Positions 56,601 to 60,122 of a stretch of 64,000 nucleotides of DNA are shown piece after piece. The DNA lies in contig NC_088307.1 of the NCBI RefSeq assembly GCF_032854445.1, positions 23,759,953 through 23,823,952 of the forward strand, written 5' to 3'. This stretch comes from Liolophura sinensis. Taxonomy: Eukaryota > Mollusca > Polyplacophora > Chitonida > Chitonidae. Both the position numbers and the translations under genes were made by a program. Below the pieces are notes generated by a model. The model had not been told where the DNA came from and searched no databases. It saw nothing but the letters and a program-made list of their open reading frames with translations. Numbering within the stretch: the first letter of the stretch is position 1; every line of letters starts with the position of its first letter.

Positions 56601-59179
56601 AATAGGTCAGCTGGGCGAACAAATTTATAGATGTCAATTTCAAGAGGACTTGTTTGTTTTTACACATTCTGGAAAAGCCTAAATCCTGAGCCATGTTTAC
56701 CGGTACTAATCCTGGCTAAAACAAAAAAAAAAATGTCAGAAAATTCTAAAATTTAAGATAAATGACCATAGTAAACACTGAAGCTGATGATGTTGGATAG
56801 AAAACAAAAACTTGCAAGATTCAAAAATTGCAATTTCTCTTATTTTTTAATTGGCAAAAGTTTAAATAATTAACGATGCAAGATCACCTTGAATTATAGG
56901 CCCCAGGCAGTGACTTTCTGTAAAGATTTGCTTAAATTACACCAGAACCAAAATAGTATTTGGTCATTTTTTTTTTGAGAAACACTCCTTGCTGGACATT
57001 AGGGCCCAAAAAAACGCAAGGTAAGTGATTTACTGAACTTAAGAAGTTTTGTGAAATCGGGCAGCGGTGTTTGAGAGTATATACTCATAAATCTATATCA
57101 GTTAGGGACGTGTTGTTGTCATGCCATCTATCAGTATGTTGAACATTCTATAAATACTCATTGAAATGCATACGCTGTCAGAAAAAGCAGGAGTCCCCGG
57201 GGGGCTTGGGAACAGATTATCTGGTTAGTTTATGGGGGGGTGAACCCAACACCGCAAGAGGTTACAAATAGACGTGATTATACGCTGAGAGATTTTTTAA
57301 ATAATTCATGAAGTTGGCGGGTCGACTTGAATTTATGACATTCCAGTAATCATGCTATACTATACGAGCTGGCTGTCTTACATACTCGGTGGGTCTTCAA
57401 TTCTCAACCCAAAAAAAAAAAAAAAAAACCAGGAAAAATCAATCTTGCCCCAGCCACAGCGCCTAATCGTTGCCCTGTCTCTCCCGGCGCAAAAGTCGCA
57501 GTCATCAAAATACATTTTGGCGTCGATTTTTCGGGTTATAAATCATAATTTAAACGCACAGTCTTTTTTTTTTTCTTTTTTTTTTATACCAGAGAGGACT
57601 TGTGGAGAAGGGACTTGGTCAATGAAATCTATCCTGCTCTATCATTTGTCTGTAGTTAATACCTTTGTTTGTACCCTAGACATTGGATAGGGCGTTGAAC
57701 CCTGTTATTGTCACTCAGTACAGTATTTCTATACAACGATTAGCCGATGAAGAGACAAGTGCCATATATATAGAGCCATTTAGGGAAACTCAAACTGTTG
57801 AGCGCCAAAACTACATGCAATCAAGCTATATTAAAACTAAAAAGTACATGTAAATATGATAATTTACTAATAAACAGTTTTAGTTTTCATACAAATTTCT
57901 TTCATTCACATACCCAGAAGCTCCCAGAAAGTGTCATTTTGTTGCCTTCCAAAAAAATTTCTTTATGCACACTGTCACCTTTAAAGTTTGTGGTTAGAAC
58001 TTTCCAATTTTTTTCTACATATGACCCTGAAGGCAAATGTGATGATAACAGTAAGCTGTAAGGAATTTGCAAGTGTTTGTAGTGCATAAATGGTTCATAC
58101 ACACTGTTTCCAGTGCATTTAATGTCACTTTATATGTTGATCTGGCCTTGTACCTCAACCCATTCCCTCTCATTGTTCATTAATTCTTTTCGTTATTTCA
58201 TTGGTGTTTTACGCTGAACTGAAGTATATTTCACTTATAAAGATGGCAGCCAGCATTATGGTGGAAGGAAACCGGGCACAGCCCGGGGGAAACCCTCGAC
58301 CATCCACAGGTTGCAGGCAGACCTTCCCACTTATGGCGGGAGAGGAAGCCAGCATGAGCTGAACTTGACCTCACATCACTGTTCATTAAAGGCCTTGGTG
58401 TCAATATAAACAGTTGATGCTCAGTGTGTGTTTGTTTGCAGTCTAATCTTCATTAAAGGCCACTTGTTGTACCTTTGTACTGTGCTCTTCTGTACATCAG
58501 ACGTGAGAATGTTCGTCAGTAACTTGCCAGAGGTCAATGATTTGTGCTGGGTATTGCAGTTTCCTCCACCAAAAAACTGAACACCATCATACAGGTGAAT
58601 AGTCCCTGAGTATGGTGTTAAACAACCATCAAGGAAATGAGTGTAAATAAATGAATAATGTGAATTGTCTGATTACAGTGTCATCTGGCTGATACATGTA
58701 CTATGATGATCTGAAACTCTTATGTATTTTCCTGCCTCACTGAAGCATGTGTCAAAGACACCAGGCACACTTGACTCAACACTAATTGATTACAATACTT
58801 GTTGGTGCCTCACTGAAGCATATTGCAAAGACACCAGACGTGACACCACACTAATTGGTCACAATATTTTGCTTCCTCACTGAAGCATATGTCACGGACT
58901 ACAGATGTGACACCACATTAATTGGCCTTTTTTAACAAGTAGAACACAAATGCACGTGCAGAAAAATATCAGATTTACAGGGTGGCCTCAAGTTTGCACA
59001 TTTATTACCCGAGTGTCTTACCAGGTTGCTGTTGTTGTTGTTGCAGATTGATAACGATGTCACAGCCAAATGTGAACAATATAATGGTGTGTGGCTGCAT
59101 CCTGTGTCTTGTGTGTATCTACTTACTGGGGCTGGACGGACAGTTTGTGTCAGTGCAAAGCTATCCCAGACTCTGTATG
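5640..59179 (+). CDS. GABBR1: GABA-B receptor subunit 1, partial gene (10 internal exons)
   Basis: Class C G-protein-coupled receptor subunit that binds GABA at the plasma membrane. In known animals it works as an obligate heterodimer with GABBR2, which couples to Gi/o. Join: 5640-5810, 24501-24602, 25518-25583, 38310-38501, 41622-41761, 43991-44096, 44966-45029, 45322-45399, 46486-46636, 59047-59179. All introns are GT-AG, phases are compatible throughout, and the sum is 1203 nt (401 codons) without a stop. The product aligns by eye with roughly residues 264-660 of mammalian GABA-B1a: Venus-flytrap domain, linker, TM1, intracellular loop 1, TM2. GABA-contact positions known from the human GB1b structure (Ser153, His170, Tyr250, Trp278, Glu349) are all present, as are the two cysteines of one lobe-2 disulfide. 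N-glycosylation sequons NVT, NST and NLT occur in the ectodomain. GABBR2 is excluded by these ligand residues. The start (signal peptide, Trp65, Ser130) and TM3-TM7 lie outside the window or were not recognised. Confidence 0.96.
6161..6311 (+). mobile_element. SINE (main family), 5'-truncated
   Basis: Body and 3' end as in other copies (gagaaggtctgacagcag, cataatgttagcc, gtataagtgaaa). Flanked by the 8-bp repeat aatccagt at 6153-6160 and 6312-6319. Confidence 0.78.
6663..6916 (-). mobile_element. SINE (main family), near full length
   Basis: Read on the minus strand, it runs from the tRNA-like head (ggcctcagcggttagttggt) to an (aaat)n tail. An 11-bp target duplication, gagcaatctca, lies at 6652-6662 and 6917-6927. 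Confidence 0.88.
7665..7931 (+). mobile_element. SINE (main family), full length
   Basis: Begins ggggcctccgtggctcagtc. It has A box (tggctcagtcgg) and B-box-like (gagttcaagacc) pol III promoter elements, a conserved body, and ends taaaacaccaatc plus an A tail. A 14-bp target duplication, tcatagtttcattg, lies at 7651-7664 and 7932-7945. It is a good reference copy. The family type (tRNA-derived SINE with a conserved central domain) is known in molluscs; the exact family name is not assigned. Confidence 0.92.
9361..9476. mobile_element. Foldback/MITE-like element, 116 bp
   Basis: Terminal inverted repeats: ctgggcccggtttcacgaag at the left and the reverse complement of ctgggcccagtttcatgaag at the right, two mismatches in about 20 bp. 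It looks like a short non-autonomous element. Flanking duplications are unclear. Confidence 0.65.
9485..9515. repeat. (TA)n microsatellite
   Basis: Uninterrupted alternating T/A run immediately after the foldback element. Confidence 0.95.
9835..9905 (+). mobile_element. Second-family SINE, 3' fragment
   Basis: Shares catatgact-ggaaaa and aagtatgacgttaaacccca plus an imperfect cact tail with the element at 4082-4445. Confidence 0.7.
10978..11262 (-). mobile_element. SINE (main family), rearranged
   Basis: 10978-11193 is a minus-strand SINE with internal changes that ends at the cgctagcgcgc head. 11201-11262 repeats the middle segment (agccagcatgagtcggtctt, gaactcacagtgaccgcatt) in the same orientation, flanked by ctgaaag and its inverse ctttcag. 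Confidence 0.75.
12038..12265 (+). repeat. Dispersed repeat family B, copy 1
   Basis: accctaaataaccata, ttttgtccatg, gctctattgattttagaaag and gtttgcttggaacatgg match 38569-38775; weaker copies are at 34655-34800 and 41283-41490. Confidence 0.75.
12711..13970. repeat. 56-bp minisatellite, 23 copies
   Basis: The core aacttctgtca recurs at exact 56-bp steps from 12711 to 13937 (first interval 50 bp). The unit contains gggacagtttggcccagaaa and a palindromic part, cacatgtgtacatgt, which varies between copies (cacatg/cacgtg, gtgaac/gtgtac). There are no spacers and no conserved frame (56 is not a multiple of 3). Confidence 0.95.
15326..15561 (+). mobile_element. SINE (main family), head-damaged
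   Basis: gcagtgacccaggagcctg, gagttcaagtccagctcatg, an expanded G run, and the usual gtataagtgaaata end with an (aaat)n tail. It lies 34 bp from an oppositely oriented copy (15596-15768), forming an inverted SINE pair. Confidence 0.82.
15596..15768 (-). mobile_element. SINE (main family), 5'-truncated
   Basis: Minus-strand copy lacking the tRNA head. An 11-bp direct repeat, ctcttgaaata, lies at 15585-15595 and 15769-15779. Truncation with intact target duplications fits LINE-driven target-primed insertion. Confidence 0.87.
16335..16378. repeat. (TA)n(CA)n microsatellite
   Basis: Alternating TA run passing into acacacaca. Confidence 0.95.
17241..17478 (-). mobile_element. SINE (main family), diverged
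   Basis: Minus-strand copy from an (aaat)n tail through the body (cgttatggtgagaggaaact) to a damaged head ending gaggcccc. Part of the head is missing. No clear target duplication. Confidence 0.8.
17700..17850 (+). repeat. Dispersed repeat family A, copy 3
   Basis: ttcaagtgacacattttctt, ttaatttcttatcagaaaaa and cataccaaactttaggtgaa, as in other copies; the gattcatc block is deleted. Confidence 0.75.
18955..19222 (+). mobile_element. Second-family SINE, decayed 5' part
   Basis: Degraded tRNA-like head (cagttaagcagtggacccgg, agtcgagtc), then aagtctttaaaat, ggtgtcagtatagtatgac and cagtgaggcagcact as in the element at 4082. It ends in a TA microsatellite. Confidence 0.6.
19222..19276. repeat. 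(TATG/TA)n microsatellite
   Basis: Imperfect atatatgtatat units followed by a pure TA run, at the broken 3' end of a second-family SINE. Confidence 0.92.
21830..22290. promoter_or_regulatory. Candidate intronic regulatory segment
   Basis: CpG-bearing stretch in an AT-rich intron. It contains NRF1-like words (tgcatgcgca at 21835; ttgcgcaggcgcag at 22031), three AGGTCA half-sites (inverted at 22052; 22216; 22258), a cgtcatt triplet (22087-22107) and an E-box cacgtg (22278). The word matches are seen directly; regulatory function is inference. Confidence 0.35.
23175..23470. repeat. 37/38-bp minisatellite, 8 copies
   Basis: The unit is ggctgaggggttttgagtac then attgcatggtatttttga, with 37-bp variants ending attttaa. 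It makes apparent minus-strand open frames that have no coding meaning. Confidence 0.93.
23930..24009 (+). mobile_element. Possible non-LTR retrotransposon 3' tail
   Basis: ctcagggtagatcaacccaa, then gtattttaccctattgaaat and aaagccattattatt, a tail style seen on CR1/L2-like LINE ends. No reverse transcriptase frame is present. Low confidence. Confidence 0.35.
24501..24602 (+). CDS. GABBR1: GABBR1 exon b (lobe 2, helix and strand)
   Basis: 34 codons, phase 0 at both ends. The acceptor is tttcccccag and the donor gtacag. It begins [20 protein letters not shown] and ends [10 protein letters not shown], matching the mammalian LEERVKEAGIEITFRQ...VKNLK segment. It sits after an 18.7-kb intron, and a nested pair of SINEs starts within about 10 bp of its donor. 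Confidence 0.95.
24611..24789 (-). mobile_element. SINE (main family), old copy hosting a nested SINE
   Basis: Diverged minus-strand body (aggattatggtgggaggaaa, caggttgctgcaagacg). It starts about 10 bp after the donor of GABBR1 exon b and is interrupted at its head side by the 24804-24887 insertion. Confidence 0.75.
24804..24887 (+). mobile_element. SINE (main family), nested 5'-truncated copy
   Basis: Only the last ~84 bp (accataatgctggccgccgt, gtataagtgaaatattctt, (aaat)n). A perfect 14-bp target duplication, tcaaagcagtaatg, lies at 24790-24803 and 24888-24901. The near-consensus sequence contrasts with the decayed host copy, so it is a younger insertion. Confidence 0.9.
25518..25583 (+). 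CDS. GABBR1: GABBR1 exon c (Tyr250-equivalent contact)
   Basis: 22 codons, phase 0 at both ends. It reads [20 protein letters not shown] then CQ. The Tyr of VFYE aligns with Tyr250 of GB1b, a lobe-2 GABA contact, and the Cys of VFC with one partner of a lobe-2 disulfide. The acceptor is unusual: a (TTG)n tract runs directly into cag in place of an ordinary pyrimidine tract. The donor is gtaggt. Confidence 0.95.
25628..25825 (+). repeat. Dispersed repeat family C, copy 3
   Basis: aaaaagacacaaacagtaaa, gataattggcaaacggttgc, ttacctcagttaaggtttta and gcaaattacatcccttggca. Begins about 45 bp after the exon c donor. A further partial piece lies at 52060-52160. Confidence 0.72.
27352..28445. repeat. 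157/159-bp satellite-like array, 7 copies
   Basis: The tacatttcctgcagg landmark occurs at 27375, 27532, 27689, 27846, 28003, 28162 and 28321 (steps 157 x4, 159 x2; the extra two bases lie in tctctatgtgtacaa). Each unit carries gtaac-acaacaaaa-gttac (a small hairpin), and five of seven carry tgacgtca. Copies are almost identical. Frames of up to 219 codons occur on both strands and are repeat by-products. Confidence 0.95.
28615..28643. repeat. 29-base poly-C run
   Basis: Uninterrupted C from 28615 to 28643; the true length may differ because such runs are error-prone in sequencing and assembly. Confidence 0.9.
28652..28712 (+). mobile_element. SINE (main family) fragment after C run
   Basis: catgagaaggtcttccagca then gtataagtgaaatattcttg and agaaaacacca, with most of the body deleted. 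Immediately downstream of the 29-base C run. Confidence 0.65.
29271..29409 (-). mobile_element. SINE (main family), 5'-truncated
   Basis: Minus-strand: ttggattggtagttttacac, cggcggccagcattatggtg, caggttgctggcagacc, then unrelated sequence. The flanks give only an imperfect repeat (tgtctaatt / tgtctactaatt). Confidence 0.82.
30061..30338 (+). mobile_element. SINE (main family), full length
   Basis: Near-identical to the copy at 7665: ggggcctccgtggctcagtc head, A and B boxes, full body, (aaat)n tail. A 13-bp target duplication, acatacatttttg, lies at 30048-30060 and 30339-30351. Probably young. Confidence 0.92.
31008..31180 (+). repeat. Dispersed repeat family F, copy 1
   Basis: gagagaactatgtggtgtaa, gaggcttgcatctttaatga and cacacacaaatcattttt; matches 43262-43440. 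Confidence 0.7.
31800..31990 (+). repeat. Dispersed repeat family E, copy 1
   Basis: ccttgaaaaacaggaaattc then ataaaaatttc, tggacaaataa and ggtttggggatttttag; matches 46778-46965. Confidence 0.65.
33145..33167. other. Perfect 8-bp hairpin
   Basis: acccatgg, 7-base loop, ccatgggt. It lies in a locally GC-richer stretch (33060-33220). Function unknown; chance is possible. Confidence 0.5.
33437..33470. repeat. T24-G10 homopolymer junction
   Basis: A 24-base T run followed directly by a 10-base G run. Confidence 0.9.
33631..34075. repeat. 55-bp minisatellite, 8 copies
   Basis: The unit starts tgctgaggtaattaacattg and ends gggcagtgatgtggtaa. The period is exactly 55 from 33631 to 34071. Variant units (tgcagagggaattaacg) alternate near the end, giving a 110-bp higher-order pair. 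Confidence 0.93.
34235..34650 (+). repeat. Dispersed repeat family A, copy 4 (split by SINE)
   Basis: ttttacctaaagtttaacag, SINE at 34269-34453, then gtgatgcattttgcttgg, gattcattcatgcac and gccaaacttcagcttaa. Confidence 0.7.
34269..34453 (+). mobile_element. SINE (main family), 5'-truncated
   Basis: Begins in the B-box region (gagttcaagtccagctcatg) and ends with (aaat)n. An 11-bp duplication, taacagttttc, lies at 34258-34268 and 34454-34464. Inserted into a family A repeat. Confidence 0.88.
34655..34800 (+). repeat. Dispersed repeat family B, copy 2 (partial)
   Basis: gaaaggtgtttgaaggtttt, gaagataggatgatatccta and agcacaaaaagtaat. It directly follows family A copy 4, so A and B may be parts of one longer element. 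Confidence 0.6.
34887..35160. repeat. ~21-bp array with higher-order duplication
   Basis: Repeats of atgaaactagaaatgtgaaat. A block ending gaaagtgtgtaattataaaa then ctgtaatataaaa occurs twice, so the array has a second-level duplication. The 21-bp unit keeps a minus-strand frame open (FLVSYFT-type repeats), with no sign of a gene. Confidence 0.9.
35944..35976. repeat. G-run segment (possible G-quadruplex)
   Basis: Four G tracts of four or more separated by one or two bases (gggg-at-gggggg-t-ggggg-t-gggg...), which fits the quadruplex-forming pattern on the sense strand of the intron. Confidence 0.7.
37296..37874. repeat. Long inverted repeat (~200-bp arms, ~186-bp loop)
   Basis: The left arm, 37296-37494, is matched in reverse complement by 37681-37874. 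Examples: gagaaaacataaaaatga versus tcatttttatgttttcttc; gtatggtgggtatttg versus caaatacccaccctac; ataatgtcataaatgaggat versus atccttatttacgacattat. The arms are diverged. It may be a decayed foldback transposon; the sequence just before it (37115-37290: ccacgcatctcctcccaaac, cacattatgatgaaactta) resembles a repeat common in invertebrates. Confidence 0.75.
38310..38501 (+). CDS. GABBR1: GABBR1 exon d (Trp278-equivalent contact)
   Basis: 64 codons, phase 0 at both ends. It begins [20 protein letters not shown] and ends TRSNM. The Trp of IIGW falls 28 residues after the exon c Tyr, as in mammals, and is the Trp278-type GABA contact. The Cys of NIDC aligns with the second half of the lobe-2 disulfide. 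The acceptor follows a long T tract and ends aatgcag. The donor is gtcagt, a weaker GT site; the match to the mammalian ISNM|TSQ junction supports the boundary. Confidence 0.95.
38569..38775 (+). repeat. Dispersed repeat family B, copy 3
   Basis: taccctaaatgaccataaat, ttcgtccatgactgac, gagttctattgattttgaaa and ggtttgcttggaaca. It starts about 70 bp after the exon d donor. Confidence 0.75.
40002..40670 (+). pseudogene. Pogo/Tigger-like (CENP-B HTH, DDE) transposase remnant
   Basis: A 141-codon frame (40002-40427) begins [20 protein letters not shown] and carries [27 protein letters not shown] and [18 protein letters not shown]. These match the psq-type and CENP-B-type helix-turn-helix domains of pogo/Tigger transposases (Tc1/mariner superfamily). 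After LPENF the frame shifts near 40413 to [14 protein letters not shown] and [14 protein letters not shown], which holds the first catalytic Asp. It shifts again near 40550 to [20 protein letters not shown] then ACIAD, the second Asp block. The remainder of the DDE domain is missing; similarity fades before an A run near 40673. It lies in a GABBR1 intron on the same strand. No terminal inverted repeats were identified. A dead DNA transposon copy is the best reading. Confidence 0.87.
41283..41490 (+). repeat. Dispersed repeat family B, copy 4
   Basis: cccatgactaaaa, tttttcctgattcttagagt, gaaaggttgtcttgaggt and gtttcagcatcaaaagtaat. Confidence 0.7.
41622..41761 (+). CDS. GABBR1: GABBR1 exon e (Glu349-equivalent, EAPLAYD motif)
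   Basis: 140 nt: 46 codons plus two bases (phase 2 out). It starts [20 protein letters not shown] and contains [20 protein letters not shown]. The Glu of EAPLAYD aligns with Glu349 (Glu465 in GB1a), which binds the GABA amine; the Asp six residues on is also kept. It carries sequon NVT. The donor gtttgt at 41762 is weak but is required by the phase of the next exon (ag|a, Arg). A SINE lies about 130 bp downstream. Confidence 0.95.
41888..42150 (+). mobile_element. SINE (main family), full length
   Basis: ggggcctccgtggctcagta head, full body, A-rich tail. A 12-bp duplication, tctaaccggtgg, lies at 41876-41887 and 42151-42162. It sits about 130 bp after the donor of GABBR1 exon e, in sense orientation. 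Confidence 0.92.
43262..43440 (+). repeat. Dispersed repeat family F, copy 2
   Basis: gagagaactatgtggtgtag, gaagcttgcatcattagtca and cacaaacatatcagtttt. Confidence 0.7.
43991..44096 (+). CDS. GABBR1: GABBR1 exon f (VRLEDF-type segment)
   Basis: 106 nt: one base completing Arg, then 35 codons (phase 0 out). The acceptor is ttcttcttcag and the donor gtgagc. It reads [20 protein letters not shown], then [15 protein letters not shown], aligned with the mammalian [33 protein letters not shown]. The Gly-rich insert of the mammalian loop is replaced by a short basic ARLKRR stretch. It carries sequon NST. Confidence 0.95.
44097..44965 (+). other. GABBR1 intron, 869 bp
   Basis: AT-rich. An 88-codon open frame at 44546-44812 has no recognisable motif and is probably chance. 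A short piece near 44801-44835 resembles the start of dispersed family B. Confidence 0.8.
44966..45029 (+). CDS. GABBR1: GABBR1 exon g ([11 protein letters not shown] segment)
   Basis: 64 nt: 21 codons plus one base (phase 1 out). The acceptor is gtcctag and the donor gtaagt. It reads [20 protein letters not shown] then I, matching the mammalian [20 protein letters not shown] near the end of the flytrap domain. The split codon a|at (Asn) joins exon h. Confidence 0.94.
45322..45399 (+). CDS. GABBR1: GABBR1 exon h (end of flytrap domain)
   Basis: 78 nt (2 + 25 codons + 1). The acceptor is aaaacttag and the donor gtaaat. It reads [20 protein letters not shown], then DNEIWI, matching mammalian [25 protein letters not shown]. 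It carries sequon NLT. The intron before it is only 292 bp, the shortest in the window. The final g joins gt of exon i to give Gly of IGGSPP. Confidence 0.95.
   Translation: MECTIKLESTTLWQTILPGWITRFG
45661..45862 (+). repeat. Dispersed repeat family D, copy 1
   Basis: aaggcattattctgttttga, ttatactttttgtgaagccc and aaaaaggttgaggaattagg are shared with 48722-48925 and, inverted, with 46097-46242. Confidence 0.8.
46097..46242 (-). repeat. Dispersed repeat family D, copy 2 (inverted)
   Basis: ccctaatccctcaacc, gcatatgaaagagcaa and cacagaataatgccat are the reverse complement of family D blocks. It forms an inverted pair with copy 1 about 230 bp away. Confidence 0.78.
46486..46636 (+). CDS. GABBR1: GABBR1 exon i (linker and TM1)
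   Basis: 151 nt (2 + 49 codons + 2). The acceptor is accctccag and the donor gtgagt. It opens with [18 protein letters not shown], the conserved linker, followed by a hydrophobic helix from [12 protein letters not shown] through AGVAALIF, then NTLNRHRR. The helix is TM1 and the basic end begins intracellular loop 1. The split Arg codon cg|a joins exon j over a 12.4-kb intron. Confidence 0.95.
46778..46965 (+). repeat. Dispersed repeat family E, copy 2
   Basis: cccttgaaaaacaggaaatt then catgaaaagc, taggacaatataa and atttgtggattttttaaca. Confidence 0.65.
47946..48080 (-). mobile_element. SINE (main family) remnant
   Basis: Weak minus-strand similarity: caagaatatttcacttctac, gtatggtaggagg, acccgggggaaaccctc, and a possible head trace ccaatgaggc. 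Confidence 0.5.
48402..48480. repeat. 39-bp direct duplication
   Basis: cctgggcattttgaatggag then cttc...tgaagaaaga appears twice in tandem. Confidence 0.85.
48528..48668. repeat. 29-bp minisatellite, ~4.5 copies
   Basis: The unit is gccattgatagtccgacatt then gccagacat, with point variants, decaying at the right end. Confidence 0.85.
48722..48925 (+). repeat. Dispersed repeat family D, copy 3
   Basis: ctgaaggcattattcagtag, attatactttttgtgaagcc, ccagtgtagttttgtctcca and aaaaggttaaggaattagga. It ends just before the 20-bp-unit array. A short tail-only piece is at 51510-51540. Confidence 0.8.
48946..50473. repeat. 20-bp-unit array, 1.5 kb
   Basis: Built from cccagagccccatgtcacca and cccagagttccagatctcca, with variants such as cccagaagccaatttcacca, in mixed higher-order blocks; about 75 basic units. 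The unit has no stop codon in any forward frame, so all three frames stay open for over 300 codons. This produces His/Pro/Ser-rich phantom proteins and is not evidence of coding. Confidence 0.94.
51787..52000 (-). mobile_element. SINE (main family), internal deletion
   Basis: Minus-strand copy with tail, both ends and head (ccacagaggcctc) present, but lacking roughly 60 bp of the central body between ggtggaaacca and tatggccgg. An 11-bp duplication, ctttaaactta, lies at 51776-51786 and 52001-52011. Confidence 0.88.
52982..53186 (-). mobile_element. SINE (main family), 5'-truncated
   Basis: Minus-strand body and B-box region, head missing. Short direct repeat aattgaaa at 52974-52981 and 53187-53194. 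Confidence 0.82.
53588..53621. repeat. (AT)n microsatellite
   Basis: Alternating AT run with one acat interruption. Confidence 0.93.
54277..54415. repeat. 20-bp minisatellite, 7 copies
   Basis: Unit gctacctaggtgttttattt; one copy lacks a c (19 bp). Confidence 0.94.
55254..55295. repeat. (GA)n purine tract
   Basis: gagagagagaaagagagaga followed by purine-rich gaagaggtggaggagggg. Confidence 0.9.
55363..55384. repeat. (TA)n microsatellite
   Basis: Short alternating TA run. Confidence 0.93.
56112..56206 (+). mobile_element. SINE (main family), 3' end
   Basis: gcagtttcctcccaccgtaa, ggtataagtgaaatactctt, aaaacaccagtc and a long (aaat)n tail. Confidence 0.75.
58184..58379 (-). mobile_element. 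SINE (main family), 5'-truncated
   Basis: Minus-strand copy: ttggtgttttacgctgaact, cagcattatggtggaaggaa, gaggaagccagcatgagct. A 10-bp repeat, tgttcattaa, lies at 58174-58183 and 58380-58389. Confidence 0.86.
58735..58926. repeat. 67-73-bp tandem repeat, 3 copies
   Basis: cctcactgaagcat starts at 58735, 58808 and 58875, each followed by caaagacacca- or cacggactaca-type sequence and acactaattg. Confidence 0.85.
59047..59179 (+). CDS. GABBR1: GABBR1 exon j (intracellular loop 1 and TM2)
   Basis: 133 nt: one base plus 44 codons, phase 0 out. The acceptor is a (GTT)n tract ending in gcag and the donor gtgagt. It reads [11 protein letters not shown] then [19 protein letters not shown] and [13 protein letters not shown]. 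It matches mammalian SQPNLNN, the TM2 helix with the LGLDG exit, and the Cys of extracellular loop 1 that pairs with loop 2 in class C receptors. The next exon (TM3, ARLWLLGLG-type) was not found before 64000. Confidence 0.95.
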
Positions 59180-59616
59180 GTGAGTACACTAGTTCAGAGT
59201 ATGCTCTGGACATAAATTCTTTGAGGGTAAGCAATATATAGCTGCTTTATTTGGCTAAAGTATTGGTCTGGGCAAGCCTGATTGGTTCTTGCCTGATTTC
59301 AGTAGTTCATGTGTGCCTTTGTAATTCGTGAGTGTTTTTCTTCCTTTTTTTTCTTTTTTTTGTTTTTGGAGATGGGTGGGGAGGAAGCAGTCAGATGTCA
59401 TGCAGGCACTAACTTCAAAAAAAGTATCTGGTAATCTTAAGTCATGAAACCCTATGACTCTAAATAACTCAATAAATAATTAGCTTAATTTAATACCTCA
59501 CAACCTGAGAGCCACTTTTTGAGAGCTAAATTCTTCAGAGTCAGCAGTTGAAGTAATCAGTTATCATGTAAATAAAGGATCAGCTACATGTATTGTTGGA
59601 TACCACTGCATGTCTG

Positions 59617-60122
59617 GCTTGTGTAGCCATTAAGCTTGTGTGGCCATTAAGCCATAAGCTTGTGTAGCCATTAAGCCATAAGCTTGTGTAGCCATAAGCA
59701 TGTGTAGCCATTAAGCCATAAGCTTGTGTAGCCATTAAGCCAAAAGCATGTGTAGCCATAAGCTTGTGTAGCCATTAAGCTTTAAGCTTATGTAGCCATT
59801 AAGCTTGTGTAGATTTTAAGCTTGTGTAGCCATTAAGCTTGTGTAGCCATTAAGCTTGTGTAGATTTTAAGCTTGTGTAGCCATTAAGCTTATGTAGCCA
59901 TTAAGCTTGTGTAGATTTAAGCTTGTGTAGCCATTAAGCTTATGTAGCCATTAAACTTGTGTAGCCATTAAGCTTGTGTAGCCATTAAACTTGTGTAGCC
60001 ATAAGCTAGTGTAGCCATTAAGCTTTAAGCTTGTGTAGCCATTAGGCTTGTGTAGCTATTGAGCTTATGTAGCTATTAAACTTGTGTAGCCATAAGCTTG
60101 TGTAGCCATTAAGCTTGTTTAG
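59617..60122. repeat. 17-bp-based array (GTGTAGCCATTAAGCTT), ~28 units
   Basis: Units of gcttgtgtagccattaa, with longer forms that insert gccataa and forms reading gtgtagattttaagctt. Irregular spacing; many HindIII-type aagctt words. It begins about 440 bp after the exon j donor. Confidence 0.92.

Larger units (their letters stand above)
46637..59046 (+). other. GABBR1 intron, 12.4 kb (between TM1 and TM2 exons)
   Basis: Contains family E (46778-46965), a weak SINE remnant (47946-48080), short tandem repeats (48402-48668), family D (48722-48925), the 20-bp-unit array (48946-50473), SINEs (51787-52000, 52982-53186, 56112-56206, 58184-58379), a 20-bp x7 array (54277-54415), AT and GA microsatellites and a 3-copy 67-73-bp repeat (58735-58926). 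No gene seen in 50500-51780, 53200-54270, 54420-56110 or 56210-58180. Confidence 0.8.

Noticed and set aside
5640-59179. GABBR2 identity
   Set aside because: The ligand-contact residues and the [16 protein letters not shown] and IGGSPP motifs match GABBR1.
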